A stretch of DNA of 64,000 nt from Hoylesella loescheii DSM 19665 = JCM 12249 = ATCC 15930 (GTDB taxonomy: Bacteria > Bacteroidota > Bacteroidia > Bacteroidales > Bacteroidaceae). Where the stretch lies: assembly GCF_000378085.1 (NCBI RefSeq), contig NZ_KB899221.1:1-64000 (forward strand), given 5' to 3'. A program made the translations under genes and the position numbers. Positions 33,240 to 41,808 of the stretch are shown piece after piece (positions within the stretch are counted from its first letter, which is position 1; each line of letters opens with the position of its first letter). A model generated the notes under the pieces. It saw nothing but the letters and a program-made list of their open reading frames with translations, did no database searches and was not told the DNA's origin.

Positions 33240-34511
33240 ATGAAGAAACAGACATTATGCGTACAGGCAGGATGGGAGCCTAAGAACGGCGAACCTCGCG
33301 TGTTGCCCATCATTCAAAGTACAACCTTCAAGTACGATAACACGGAAGAGATGGCTATGCTTTTCGACTTGAAGAAAGAGGGCTACTTTTATACGCGCCT
33401 GCAAAACCCTACCAATGATGCTGTAGCAAAGAAAATTGCCGCGCTAGAAGGTGGTGTGGCTGCCGTTCTTACATCGAGTGGACAGGCCGCCAATTTCTAT
33501 GCGGTGTTTAACATCTGCGAGGCAGGCGACCATTTCGTTACTTCAAGCGAGATTTATGGCGGAACTTTCAACCTCTTTGCCGTAACACTCAAGAAGCTTG
33601 GTATCGACTGTACGTTCGTTCATCCCGATGCTTCGGACGACGAGATACAGGCTGCTTTCCGTCCCAACACCAAGCTGCTCTTCGGCGAAACCATATCAAA
33701 CCCCAGCTGTACGGTGCTCGATATTGAAAAATTCGCACGCATAGCCCATCGTAATGGCGTGCCCTTAATTATGGATAACACCTTTGCCACGCCCATCAAC
33801 TGTAATCCTTTCGAGTGGGGATGCGACATCGTTACCCACTCTACAACAAAATATATGGACGGACACGCTACCTCCGTAGGTGGCGTTGTGGTGGATAGCG
33901 GCAACTTCAATTGGGATGCGAACGCTGAAAAGTTCGCTGGACTATGCACACCCGACGCCTCTTACCACGGCCTCACCTACACTAAGGCTTTCGGAAAGAT
34001 GGCTTATATCACGAAAATGGTGGTTCAATTGATGCGCGACCTCGGCTCGACACCAGGACCACAAAACTCTTTCCTACTCAACATCGGCCTTGAAACGCTA
34101 CACCTGCGCATGCGACAGCACTGTCAAAACGCACAAACAGTGGCCGAATTTCTACATAACGACCCACACGTGGCATGGGTGCACTATTGTGGATTGAAAG
34201 ACGATGCCAACCACGAAAAGGCAAAAAAATACTTGCCTAACGGTTCGTGTGGCGTGCTTTCGTTTGGTTTGAAAGGTGACAGAGCAACTGCCGTGAAGTG
34301 GATGGACGCGTTAAAGATGATTGCTATCGTTACGCACGTCGCCGATGCACGTACCTGCGTGCTGCATCCTGCTAGTCATACGCATCGCCAATTGTCTGAT
34401 GAACAACTACGCGAAGCAGGCGTTTCACCCGGCCTCATTCGCCTATCGGTGGGCATCGAAGATGTGGAAGATATTCTGGCAGACATCAAACAGGCATTGG
34501 AAAAAATCTGA
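33240..34511 (+). CDS. metY: O-acetylhomoserine sulfhydrylase (PLP-dependent)
   Basis: This 423-residue Cys/Met-metabolism PLP enzyme makes homocysteine from O-acetylhomoserine and sulfide. The N-terminal LCVQAGWEPKNGEPRVLPIIQSTTFKYD is typical of the family. PLP contacts are in LTSSGQAAN and IMDNTFATP; the Schiff-base lysine is Lys204 in HSTTKYMDGH. It could instead use another activated homoserine ester, but the long Ala/Gly-rich substrate region fits the sulfhydrylase group. It stands alone with its own promoter. Confidence 0.88.
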   Translation: MKKQTLCVQAGWEPKNGEPRVLPIIQSTTFKYDNTEEMAMLFDLKKEGYFYTRLQNPTNDAVAKKIAALEGGVAAVLTSSGQAANFYAVFNICEAGDHFVTSSEIYGGTFNLFAVTLKKLGIDCTFVHPDASDDEIQAAFRPNTKLLFGETISNPSCTVLDIEKFARIAHRNGVPLIMDNTFATPINCNPFEWGCDIVTHSTTKYMDGHATSVGGVVVDSGNFNWDANAEKFAGLCTPDASYHGLTYTKAFGKMAYITKMVVQLMRDLGSTPGPQNSFLLNIGLETLHLRMRQHCQNAQTVAEFLHNDPHVAWVHYCGLKDDANHEKAKKYLPNGSCGVLSFGLKGDRATAVKWMDALKMIAIVTHVADARTCVLHPASHTHRQLSDEQLREAGVSPGLIRLSVGIEDVEDILADIKQALEKI

Positions 34512-34562
34512 TGACATTCAACAACGTAACGTTAAGATTACGTTGAGTAAGAAACAAAGATC

Positions 34563-34611
34563 GGGAAGTGTAGTTCGCCCTTGTCATTAGATAGGGTTTA
34601 CACACTTTCCC
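34563..34611. other. Stem-loops downstream of metY
   Basis: Two hairpins follow metY: CAACGTAA/TTACGTTG (34522-34545) and an imperfect GGGAAGTGT/ACACTTTCCC (34563-34611). Neither has a strong T run; they may end or stabilise the metY transcript. Confidence 0.35.
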
Positions 34612-34683
34612 TGCCTTCGAACAAAACGAAAGAGCAAGTACAAGGCAACGCTGAAAATAACACCCCAGACATAGTGATATACG

Positions 34684-34714
34684 AAAAAAGGAACAAGATT
34701 ACTCTTGTTCCTTT
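34684..34714 (-). terminator. Terminator of the tRNA-Asp operon
   Basis: AAAGGAACAAG pairs with CTTGTTCCTTT around a 6-base loop, followed on the minus strand by TTTTTT. It lies 8 bp after the second tRNA on that strand. Confidence 0.85.
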
Positions 34715-34721
34715 TATGTTG

Positions 34722-34795
34722 CGGTGCGTACGAGATTCGAACTCGTGACCTCCTGCGTGACAGGCAGGCATTCTAACCTACTGAACTAACGCACC
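34722..34795 (-). tRNA. tRNA-Asp (GTC), copy 2 in transcription order
   Basis: The minus strand folds as a tRNA: acceptor GGTGCGT/ACGCACC with G discriminator, anticodon stem CCTGC/GCAGG around CTGTCAC (anticodon GTC), and T-loop GTTCGAA. CCA is not encoded (GCAACA). It is identical to the copy at 34822. Confidence 0.96.
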
Positions 34796-34821
34796 TTTCC
34801 ATGTGCGAACATTAACTTTTG

Positions 34822-34895
34822 CGGTGCGTACGAGATTCGAACTCGTGACCTCCTGCGTGACAGGCAGGCATTCTAACCTACTGAACTAACGCACC
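34822..34895 (-). tRNA. tRNA-Asp (GTC), copy 1 in transcription order
   Basis: Identical in all 74 bases to the copy at 34722-34795, with a 26-base spacer. It is first after the promoter. Confidence 0.96.
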
Positions 34896-34924
34896 TTTTT
34901 AAGTTACTGTTCTTAATTGCGGTG

Positions 34925-34955
34925 CAAAGGTAGACATAATTATTGAAACAGCAAA
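34925..34955 (-). promoter_or_regulatory. Promoter of the tRNA-Asp pair
   Basis: Minus strand TTTG (complement of 34952-34955), 19 bp, TACCTTTG (complement of 34925-34932), about 30 bp before the first tRNA. Confidence 0.8.
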
Positions 34956-35073
34956 ATGTTTATTGCATTTTTTAAACGAACGGTTGAAATTTTAAAGTCA
35001 GCCTATATTGTGTCAACCCCATCATCACAACACACTTCTCGTCCTACTTCTTCATTTTTCTAAAAGAAAGTAT

Positions 35074-35081
35074 TATATTTG
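35074..35081 (+). promoter_or_regulatory. Probable promoter (-7 box TATATTTG) of the 35208 gene
   Basis: TATATTTG matches TAnnTTTG about 127 bp upstream of the gene. Confidence 0.5.
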
Positions 35082-35207
35082 CAAAGGCGTCAAAACAAAG
35101 GACAAAGCCCTGACATTACATTTCGATCTGCCAACCAAGAGGCAATACATAAACGCCGCTTCCACTATACGTAACCACCTTTATACAATATGCAATTAAC
35201 GACAATA

Positions 35208-36251
35208 ATGATTAACAGGAGATTCCTAGTTTCTGCCTTAATGCTATTCGGTTTGCTCGTCCACGCCTATTCAGCTCGTCTAATCCCCTTAGACTTTATG
35301 AACAGCAGGTACAGAACATCCCCATTATCGCTAACAGATGGGGAAAGGCCAATGTTACCTTTCTTCTCGGGAGAAACGCACACACAACTTTATACCGTCT
35401 ATTTCGTCGGTCGAACGGAAAAGGAACGTAACTTTTGGGACGTATACAACAAAGAAGGATTTTGGAAAGGGAAAGATAAAGATCGTATTGAACCATACGC
35501 CAGAAGCATTGAACGCCACATCAAGGTCAACGCAAAGCAATATAACGTGTTCGTTATCGCCTTAAACAAAAGTATGATAAAGATGACAACGACAGACGAT
35601 TTCTCGCCCGACACGAATGCCGTTTATAAAACATACCTGCAAACAAACGGGGAATGGACAGAAGTAGACAGCTTCGACATACAACGAACACCCAAGAATA
35701 CGTCGGCTTACCTTATGAGCCTGTTAGACAAAACAAACAAAAACGACAGTCCGTTTTTGGGAGACAGCTTGGTGGCCAATCCTAACTTTTCGAGCCAAGT
35801 AAATACTTCTTGTGCAGAAGGAGTCGGCGAATGTGTATTAGTGAAGCTGAAAACTAACTATAATCAGCTGTTTTCAAGCGGTGCAAGTGCTGTCCTTAAT
35901 ATAGATGCCACACATAAACTGCAATTCAAAACCTATCATAAAAAAGACGATGTAGAAATACATACCAAGGTCTACGCCTTGCTGTCAGCAAACAATCAGG
36001 TTTCAGACTCCATTCTATGTTACGAGTATTACAACAACGCCAATTCGCTTTCGTGCTGCGAACTGCTATATTATATGGACATTAAGCAAGCCAAGTTGTG
36101 GACGGTTTGGCTAAACTATGATGTAGAAAGCGCAACGGCCGAAGAGGCGAACGTGTACACAATAGACTTAAAAACAAACCGTTTTAGGCGAGAAGACAAT
36201 CGGAATGTACAAAGCAAGGATAAGCAGCGACCGACTGGCAATGACCACTGA
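35208..36251 (+). CDS. Secreted protein of unknown function
   Basis: The 347-residue product (353 if the ATG at 35190 is used) has a signal peptide (INRRFLVSALMLFGLLVHAYSA). The mature part is rich in Asn, Thr, Lys and Tyr, with no recognised motif and several Cys (SLSCCELL, CAEGVGECVLV). Base composition and codon use are more AT-rich than in neighbouring core genes, which suggests an accessory or fast-evolving gene. It is flanked by the tRNA pair and a dispersed repeat element. Function unknown. Confidence 0.65.
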   Translation: MINRRFLVSALMLFGLLVHAYSARLIPLDFMNSRYRTSPLSLTDGERPMLPFFSGETHTQLYTVYFVGRTEKERNFWDVYNKEGFWKGKDKDRIEPYARSIERHIKVNAKQYNVFVIALNKSMIKMTTTDDFSPDTNAVYKTYLQTNGEWTEVDSFDIQRTPKNTSAYLMSLLDKTNKNDSPFLGDSLVANPNFSSQVNTSCAEGVGECVLVKLKTNYNQLFSSGASAVLNIDATHKLQFKTYHKKDDVEIHTKVYALLSANNQVSDSILCYEYYNNANSLSCCELLYYMDIKQAKLWTVWLNYDVESATAEEANVYTIDLKTNRFRREDNRNVQSKDKQRPTGNDH

Positions 36252-36264
36252 AGCGACACTTTTA

Positions 36265-36853
36265 TACGCGAGTTCGGGATAAAACACAATCGTTATGCCT
36301 TCTGTCGCCTAGCACTAGTTGGCGAGAAAGCCATTTCTTTACCTGTCCAATCTTGTTCAGTGGGCATGGTTTCTTGTTCCGAACTCGCCAATTAGCCATC
36401 CCGCCGTTCGCATTTTCATTGTTTCAGGAATACGCTTTCTAAGCCCTGATGATGCATTATTACATTAATCGCCGTGCTACATGTATTTTGGACGGCTGTT
36501 CCATGTTATCCGGAATGCTGTTCCAGTTGAATTGGAACCTTGTTCCAACTTAGCTGGAACAGGAGTCCAACTTAGCTGTAACAAAGCGAGAGCTGAAAAA
36601 GCTCGCTACAAGCGCTTATCGGGTGAGGTGCGAAAGGTGGCGTTTGGAGGGCGGAAAGGTGAGTTTTTGGTGGCGATAGGCTGTGGAATGAACTGCCTAG
36701 ATTGTGCCAAGCTAGCATCAAACGTTACGTGAATTCGGGAGAAGATACAAGGCTTTCTTGAGCAAGATTAGATAAAAAAACAAATAGCAGCATCACCAAC
36801 TAACACTACGCGATAGTTGACATAGCGAACATCTCTTATCCCTAACTCGGGTA
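36265..36853. repeat. Dispersed composite repeat element, copy A (full length)
   Basis: This 589-bp non-coding element has two inverted end modules of about 125 bp (36265-36389 and 36727-36853). Each module is itself bounded by inverted CGAGTTCGGGATAA-like ends. Between them lies a core with four 22-bp-phased palindromes of the type TGTTCCA..TGGAACA starting at 36497, 36519, 36541 and 36563. Related copies occur at 49996 and, inverted, at 63032. No convincing gene is inside. The remaining gap to 36907 shows nothing else. Confidence 0.88.
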
Positions 36854-36907
36854 TTTTATCATAATTGCCCACTTAATAGCAAGTTACCGAAAATCAAGAA
36901 TCCGTTT

Positions 36908-37420
36908 TCACAAGAACAACTGCATCAAACAGGCATCCTTATACACGCCTTCTTTCACCTGTAACCACTGCTTAAGCTGGGCTGTCTTTACAAATCCCAG
37001 CTTCTCAAACAATTGCAAACGGCTTTCGTTCTCGCACTCGGCTACCAAAAAAAGTTGGTGAAGGTGAAGCGTTTGACGAGCGTATGCCACAAGTTTTTCC
37101 ATGGCTGCCGTGGCATATCCTTTATGGCGATGGGGTTTCATGATAACAATGCCTACCTCGGCACGGCTATGTTGGGGCGAAAAGTTCATCAAATCGATGA
37201 TGCCCACTGTTTCACCTGCCTCATTGTCAATCATCATTCGCACCTGCTTATCAGCATAAATGTCGTTGGTATTTGTTTCTACATACTCGTGCAGAGCAAA
37301 GCGCGAGTATGGAACATTGGTCGCACTAACAGCCCAAAGTTCTTGGTTGTTTTCTATTTTATAAAGCGTGTCGAGGTCTTCTGGCTCCATCGCACGCAAG
37401 GTTACTATGGGAATGTTCAT
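36908..37420 (-). CDS. GNAT-family N-acetyltransferase
   Basis: The 170-residue protein resembles RimJ/RimL/SpeG-type acetyltransferases: VTLRAMEPEDLDTLYKIENN at the start, the beta strand VGIIDLMNF, then AEVGIVIMKPHRHKGYATAAMEKLV with the acetyl-CoA binding R/H-x-K-G-Y/x-A pattern, and a C-terminal LFEKLGFV. The substrate is unknown (protein N-terminus or polyamine possible). Its start overlaps the glycosyltransferase stop by four bases. Confidence 0.87.
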   Translation of the reverse strand: MNIPIVTLRAMEPEDLDTLYKIENNQELWAVSATNVPYSRFALHEYVETNTNDIYADKQVRMMIDNEAGETVGIIDLMNFSPQHSRAEVGIVIMKPHRHKGYATAAMEKLVAYARQTLHLHQLFLVAECENESRLQLFEKLGFVKTAQLKQWLQVKEGVYKDACLMQLFL

Positions 37421-38607
37421 TTGATGATATCGTTAGTGGTGATGAGCAATTGCGTTTCGGGGTTGAATAACCCAAGGGTGACGTTCTTTTGAGGATCGCT
37501 CGACATAATTTCAAGAATGGTTTGGTAGCTATACACACTGCTATCGTAAACCATCACTGTGGGTTGTGCCACCATTTCTACGGCTGAGGCGTGCCCCAAG
37601 GGCAGCGTTTGTTCGTCGGCCACGATGCATTGCACGTCCAAACCTTTGCGTTTGGCCATTTGTTCGACAGTTGAACAGGAAGTTTCCGACCCGAAAAAGC
37701 GATAGGCAGGTTGATGTTTTCGCTTAGGACGCAACGCCAATGCGCGTCGCAAAACACGTGTCTGAATGCTCAACAAAGCCGTAAATGCCTTGAAATAAAT
37801 GGCCGTCTTGATGGGTAGCGACACCCAAAAGCGCATGTGACGATAGTGCTTGCGAAAGAAAATCAGCATGGCCTGATAGAACACATGCACGTAACGGAAA
37901 GACGATTTATGGGTGCTCTCGCCTTTATAATGAAGTATTTGGCACGGCAGATACCAATTTTCGTAGCCCGCTTTAAGTATGCGGTAAGACAAATCGATGT
38001 CTTCGCCATACATAAAATAGTCTTCATCGAGCAATCCTATTTTATCTAGCACCTCACGCCTCACCATCAGGCATGCCCCACTTATCACCTCAATGCGTGC
38101 AGGGGCATCCCATGGCAGGTACGAAAGGTAATACTTGCCAAAACGTTTACTCAGCGGAAAGCGGGCACAAAGGCCACTCATCTTATAGAAAGACACCATA
38201 GGCGAAGGTAAACCACGGCGCGACTCCATCGCCTTTTGTCCATCGGCGCCCAACATTTGCACCCCTGCCCCACCCGCTTGTGGATGTTCGTCCATAAAAC
38301 GAAGCATCGTTTGGATGGTGTTTTCAGCCACGAACGTGTCGGGGTTGAGCAACAATACGTACTCACTTTGGCTCTGCCTAATGGCCACATTGTTGGCGTA
38401 GGCAAAGCCGTTGTTGTACATGCTGGCAATGATATTTACCTCGGGAAAACGCTCTTGAAGATATTCCACCGACCCATCGTGCGAATGATTGTCAACCACA
38501 TACACCTCGGCATCCACGCCAGCCAAGGCCTTACGAAGCGAATGCAGACATTGCTCCACATAATGCTTCACGTTATAGTTAACGATAACCACCGTAAGCT
38601 TAGGCAT
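37417..38607 (-). CDS. Family 2 glycosyltransferase
   Basis: The 396-residue protein has a GT-A domain: LTVVIVNYNVKHYVEQCLHSL, AEVYVVDNHSHDGS, NNGFAYANNVAIRQS, LLLNPDTF (the DXD-like site), SGACLMVRREVLDKIGLLDEDYFMYGEDIDL and the C-terminal Arg/Lys region. It resembles rhamnosyltransferases of the WbbL type. A roughly 100-residue C-terminal extension (about 300-396) is of unknown role. It overlaps a membrane protein (8 bases) and the GNAT gene (4 bases), so all three are coupled. Confidence 0.9.
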   Translation of the reverse strand: MPKLTVVIVNYNVKHYVEQCLHSLRKALAGVDAEVYVVDNHSHDGSVEYLQERFPEVNIIASMYNNGFAYANNVAIRQSQSEYVLLLNPDTFVAENTIQTMLRFMDEHPQAGGAGVQMLGADGQKAMESRRGLPSPMVSFYKMSGLCARFPLSKRFGKYYLSYLPWDAPARIEVISGACLMVRREVLDKIGLLDEDYFMYGEDIDLSYRILKAGYENWYLPCQILHYKGESTHKSSFRYVHVFYQAMLIFFRKHYRHMRFWVSLPIKTAIYFKAFTALLSIQTRVLRRALALRPKRKHQPAYRFFGSETSCSTVEQMAKRKGLDVQCIVADEQTLPLGHASAVEMVAQPTVMVYDSSVYSYQTILEIMSSDPQKNVTLGLFNPETQLLITTNDIIK

Positions 38608-39034
38608 TCTCTGGGCTGTTGTCGGTGGTTTCCAAACTAGCTTTCTCGCGCTCGTAGCGTTTTTGGGTGGGTACTACGAAGAGTAAGCAGAGAAAAAGGA
38701 TGATGGCCATATAACCAAAGGGTACGCCCATGAAGGCATAATAGGCAAAAGTGTTGAGCAACAAGGGTAAACCCAACAGCACTAGGCGCAATATGGCACG
38801 ACGATCGTAATTCATTCGAGCCGTGTTAGAACCACCAGGACGAACCAAACGGAATGCCACGGGGATTGCACAAAGCGAAAAGAGTTCGAGAAAAGTCGTG
38901 CAAAGGAAGTCGGCCGAGCGGTTATCGGCCCACCATCCCCCAATCAGCGTGTTGGTTTCGAACAAAACAACAGCCAACAGCGACAGCACGATGCTGGTGT
39001 AAAAAATGATATTGAGCGTTTGTTGGGTCTTCAT
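38600..39034 (-). CDS. Small four-helix membrane protein of unknown function
   Basis: The 144-residue product has four hydrophobic segments (about 8-27, 46-63, 83-101, 104-124), a basic loop (RMNYDRRAILR) and a charged tail. I do not recognise the family. It overlaps the start of the glycosyltransferase by 8 bases, so a role in the same surface-glycan process is plausible (inference). Confidence 0.7.
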   Translation of the reverse strand: MKTQQTLNIIFYTSIVLSLLAVVLFETNTLIGGWWADNRSADFLCTTFLELFSLCAIPVAFRLVRPGGSNTARMNYDRRAILRLVLLGLPLLLNTFAYYAFMGVPFGYMAIILFLCLLFVVPTQKRYEREKASLETTDNSPENA

Positions 39035-39363
39035 ATTATTTGAGATATTGAGTTTATGGGTTTATGAGTTCGTGAGTTTGTAAGTTCCTGAGTTTGTAAG
39101 TTTATGAGTTTTTGAGCCTATGAGCTTATGGGTTTATAAGGATGTGAGTTGGAGAAGTGTTGAGTTTGTGAGAGCAGAAGTTAACGGGTTTTATCGCATT
39201 CATCGCAAACTAAACGTTACGAACGTTCAACTTGAGAGGCGTTCAGAGAAAGAAGGACTCATAAACTTACCAACTTAAAAACTCATAAACTTACCAACTT
39301 AAAAACTCACGAACTTAAAAGCTCATAACCTCACGAATTTACAAACTCAGAAACTTAAACCTT
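39035..39363. repeat. Low-complexity inverted repeat made of GAGTTT/AAACTC units
   Basis: The left half (39050-39180) is a run of units like TATGAGTTT and GTAAGTTCCTGAGTTT. The right half (39250-39355) is a run of the complement, such as AAACTCATAAACTTACC. Together they can form a long imperfect hairpin. No gene or promoter is visible in this gap. Confidence 0.8.
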
Positions 39364-39978
39364 TTACGTTTCTCCCATTGATGTTCGGTTGAGGATAGAA
39401 CGACCAAGCGTCACCTCATCGGTATATTCTATCTCGTCGCCCACAGAGATGCCACGGGCGATAACACTAGTTTTCACCTTATAAGGGGCAATCTTTCGCG
39501 AGATGTAATAGTTGGTGGTATCGCCCTCCATGGTGCTGCTCAGTGCCAATATCACTTCGGTCACACCGCCATTTGCCACTCGTTCAACCAGCGAAGTTAT
39601 CTCGATATCGTTCGGACCTACACCATCCATGGGCGAAATAACACCGCCCAGCACATGATATAGGCCGTTGTATTGCTGCGTATTCTCAATGGCCATCACG
39701 TCTTGGATGTTTTCTACCACACAGATGGTGGCTGCATCGCGTCGCGGATTGGCGCAGATGGCGCACGTTTCGGTGTCGCTGATGTTGTGGCAAAGCCGAC
39801 AATACTTAATGTCTTTACGCACGTTGAGAATGGATGAGGAAAAAGACTCCACGTCCTCAACACGTGTTTTCAGCAAATGCAGCACCAACCGAAGAGCTGT
39901 TTTACGTCCTATGCCAGGAAGTCGGCTAAATTCGGAAACGGCTTTTTCTAAGAGTGCGGAGGGATATTGTTGTTCCAT
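39364..39978 (-). CDS. recR: Recombination protein RecR
   Basis: RecR acts with RecF and RecO in gap repair. The ATG at 39978 gives 204 residues, the normal length. It shows the helix-hairpin-helix ([19 protein letters not shown]), a four-Cys zinc finger ([16 protein letters not shown]) and a Toprim domain ([15 protein letters not shown]). The longer upstream extension is rejected, because it contains no family sequence. Confidence 0.95.
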   Translation of the reverse strand: MEQQYPSALLEKAVSEFSRLPGIGRKTALRLVLHLLKTRVEDVESFSSSILNVRKDIKYCRLCHNISDTETCAICANPRRDAATICVVENIQDVMAIENTQQYNGLYHVLGGVISPMDGVGPNDIEITSLVERVANGGVTEVILALSSTMEGDTTNYYISRKIAPYKVKTSVIARGISVGDEIEYTDEVTLGRSILNRTSMGET

Positions 39979-40135
39979 TATGCAATGAAGGACTGCTACA
40001 GATGCGGTCCGGGGTTTGTTCGTTGTGGGCGAAAGTTCGTGGGGTGAGGTGTTGTTGATGCGGATGAGCGTACAGAGAAAGGCTTGTTTGCCTACCCTGT
40101 GCTGGCCTCTACGCATCCCACCCCATGTTCGTTCG

Positions 40136-41788
40136 CTACTTATATTTCTTTATCAGATCGTCGGCACGTGTGTCGCCTAGCTCCTTAGCCTTGTTTAATG
40201 CCGCCAAGCCCTCAGCCTTTTTGTTGTCGTTTACCAAGGCCAAACCCTTAATAAGATAAAGGTCGGGATAGTTGGGAGCAACGCGCAAACCCATATCGGC
40301 TGTGACAACAGCATCTTCCTTTTGGTTAACGCGCAATTGCAATTGGGCCAATTCGGCATAGTAAGTAGGCTCTTCACGATTCAGTACGATGGCATGTGCA
40401 AAGTCGTTCAATGCCTGTTGGAACTGACGCAGCTGCACTTCGCATAACGCACGCGTATAATAGAAGTCGTGCGAGGCGCGCCCAAGCATCAAGGTATCAT
40501 AGCGATTATAGTCGGCCATAGCCTTTTTGTATTGCTGCGCAGCATGCAAAGCCGTGCCACGAGCCAACACGTATGGAGCGGAGAGACTTATATCTTGGGC
40601 CGTTACAGCACTGTCGAGCAAGGTCAAAATTTCTTTGAAGGGTGCTTTTAGTTGCTGTTTGCATTGCGCTGCCTCGTAATATAGTTCGCCATTGCGAAGG
40701 TTGGTCTTCGTCAGAGCCATAAACTGATCGTAGGCTTTGGCATATTCGCCCTTAAAATAGATAATCTGCGCCTCCAAATGTTTGTACAATGGCAGCGGAT
40801 TAAGGGCGTAAGCCTTGTTCGTTTCGGCCAAGGCAAGGTCCAAGTTCCACTGCGGATAGGGCATATTTCCTTGCTTCACTTCCTTTTGATAGATCAGTTT
40901 GGCCAAGTTATAGTGTGCCTCATCTTTCTTATCTGCCATGTTCAAGGCCGTCTGCATGGTGGCGTTTGCCTTGCCAAAGTCGTTTCGGGCAAGATAAAAC
41001 TCTGCTTGCGAAACGTAACCTTCAACCGATTTTGGAAACTTATGGATGAAATCTTCCACATAGCGTTGGTAGCGCGAGGCCGAGGTTTGACCTGCTTCGA
41101 GCATCAACATAAGCAGTGCTTGGTCTTGCTTATCGGGCAAAGCCATACGTATGGTGGTTTGTTTCAAGATAGGCTCGTTTACCGAAAGCCCTGTTGTTTT
41201 GAACGTTTCAGCAAATCGAACGTCAACGGAATTGTAGTCGCCACTAAGTTTTGAGTACTGCAACAGCCCCATAACCTCACCTTTTTCGTTGGCAACAGGA
41301 CAACCTACGTGTATGTTTTCGGGCTGACCATCATATTGATAGAAGTGACAGTCGGTCATAAACGGCTCGGCTTTCTTCACTTTTAGCGCGTTTGTTTGTG
41401 CTCTTCCCGTGGAATACTGCACAAGCCAAGCGCGTGATCCAACAGCCGATTGCGCCTTAGCAACAGGTGCAGGCGTGGTGATGGCATTCACCTTGAACTT
41501 ACAAAGGTCGTAAACCTCGCTCGCCCCATATATCACATCCACGGTGTGCTTGTTACCATTAGCGTCTATCACGATAGCACTGTCGGCCCCAATAAAGGGA
41601 GTCCAGGTGCTCACTGCCTCGCCATGAGCCCCCACGAACACACCTCTACCCGAAGCAAGGAGGCTTCCGTCTTTCTTAAAGGTGGTGAGACTGAACACCG
41701 ATTTCGAAACTTTCTGCACATTGGCCGACTGTGCCTGCGCACCGAGGGCAAAGAATGTGAAGAGCAGGGATAAGAAAACTGATTTCAT
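40136..41788 (-). CDS. Secreted trypsin-fold plus TPR repeat protein
   Basis: The 550-residue product has a signal peptide (1-19, AQA). Residues about 22-190 look like a degraded trypsin-like domain ([35 protein letters not shown]), with no clear GNSGG catalytic serine motif. Residues about 210-550 are tetratricopeptide repeats (for example [28 protein letters not shown] and [29 protein letters not shown]). It is probably a periplasmic scaffold. It lies 20 bases from recN, in the dnaN-recN-recR run. Confidence 0.75.
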   Translation of the reverse strand: MKSVFLSLLFTFFALGAQAQSANVQKVSKSVFSLTTFKKDGSLLASGRGVFVGAHGEAVSTWTPFIGADSAIVIDANGNKHTVDVIYGASEVYDLCKFKVNAITTPAPVAKAQSAVGSRAWLVQYSTGRAQTNALKVKKAEPFMTDCHFYQYDGQPENIHVGCPVANEKGEVMGLLQYSKLSGDYNSVDVRFAETFKTTGLSVNEPILKQTTIRMALPDKQDQALLMLMLEAGQTSASRYQRYVEDFIHKFPKSVEGYVSQAEFYLARNDFGKANATMQTALNMADKKDEAHYNLAKLIYQKEVKQGNMPYPQWNLDLALAETNKAYALNPLPLYKHLEAQIIYFKGEYAKAYDQFMALTKTNLRNGELYYEAAQCKQQLKAPFKEILTLLDSAVTAQDISLSAPYVLARGTALHAAQQYKKAMADYNRYDTLMLGRASHDFYYTRALCEVQLRQFQQALNDFAHAIVLNREEPTYYAELAQLQLRVNQKEDAVVTADMGLRVAPNYPDLYLIKGLALVNDNKKAEGLAALNKAKELGDTRADDLIKKYK

Positions 41789-41808
41789 ATATTACTGTTC
41801 TTGTATTT

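Noticed and set aside
36481..36732. ORFs inside the dispersed repeats (36481-36732, 50183-50368, 63208-63435)
   Set aside because: The frames are not the same among the copies, and they cross palindromes; the elements look non-coding.
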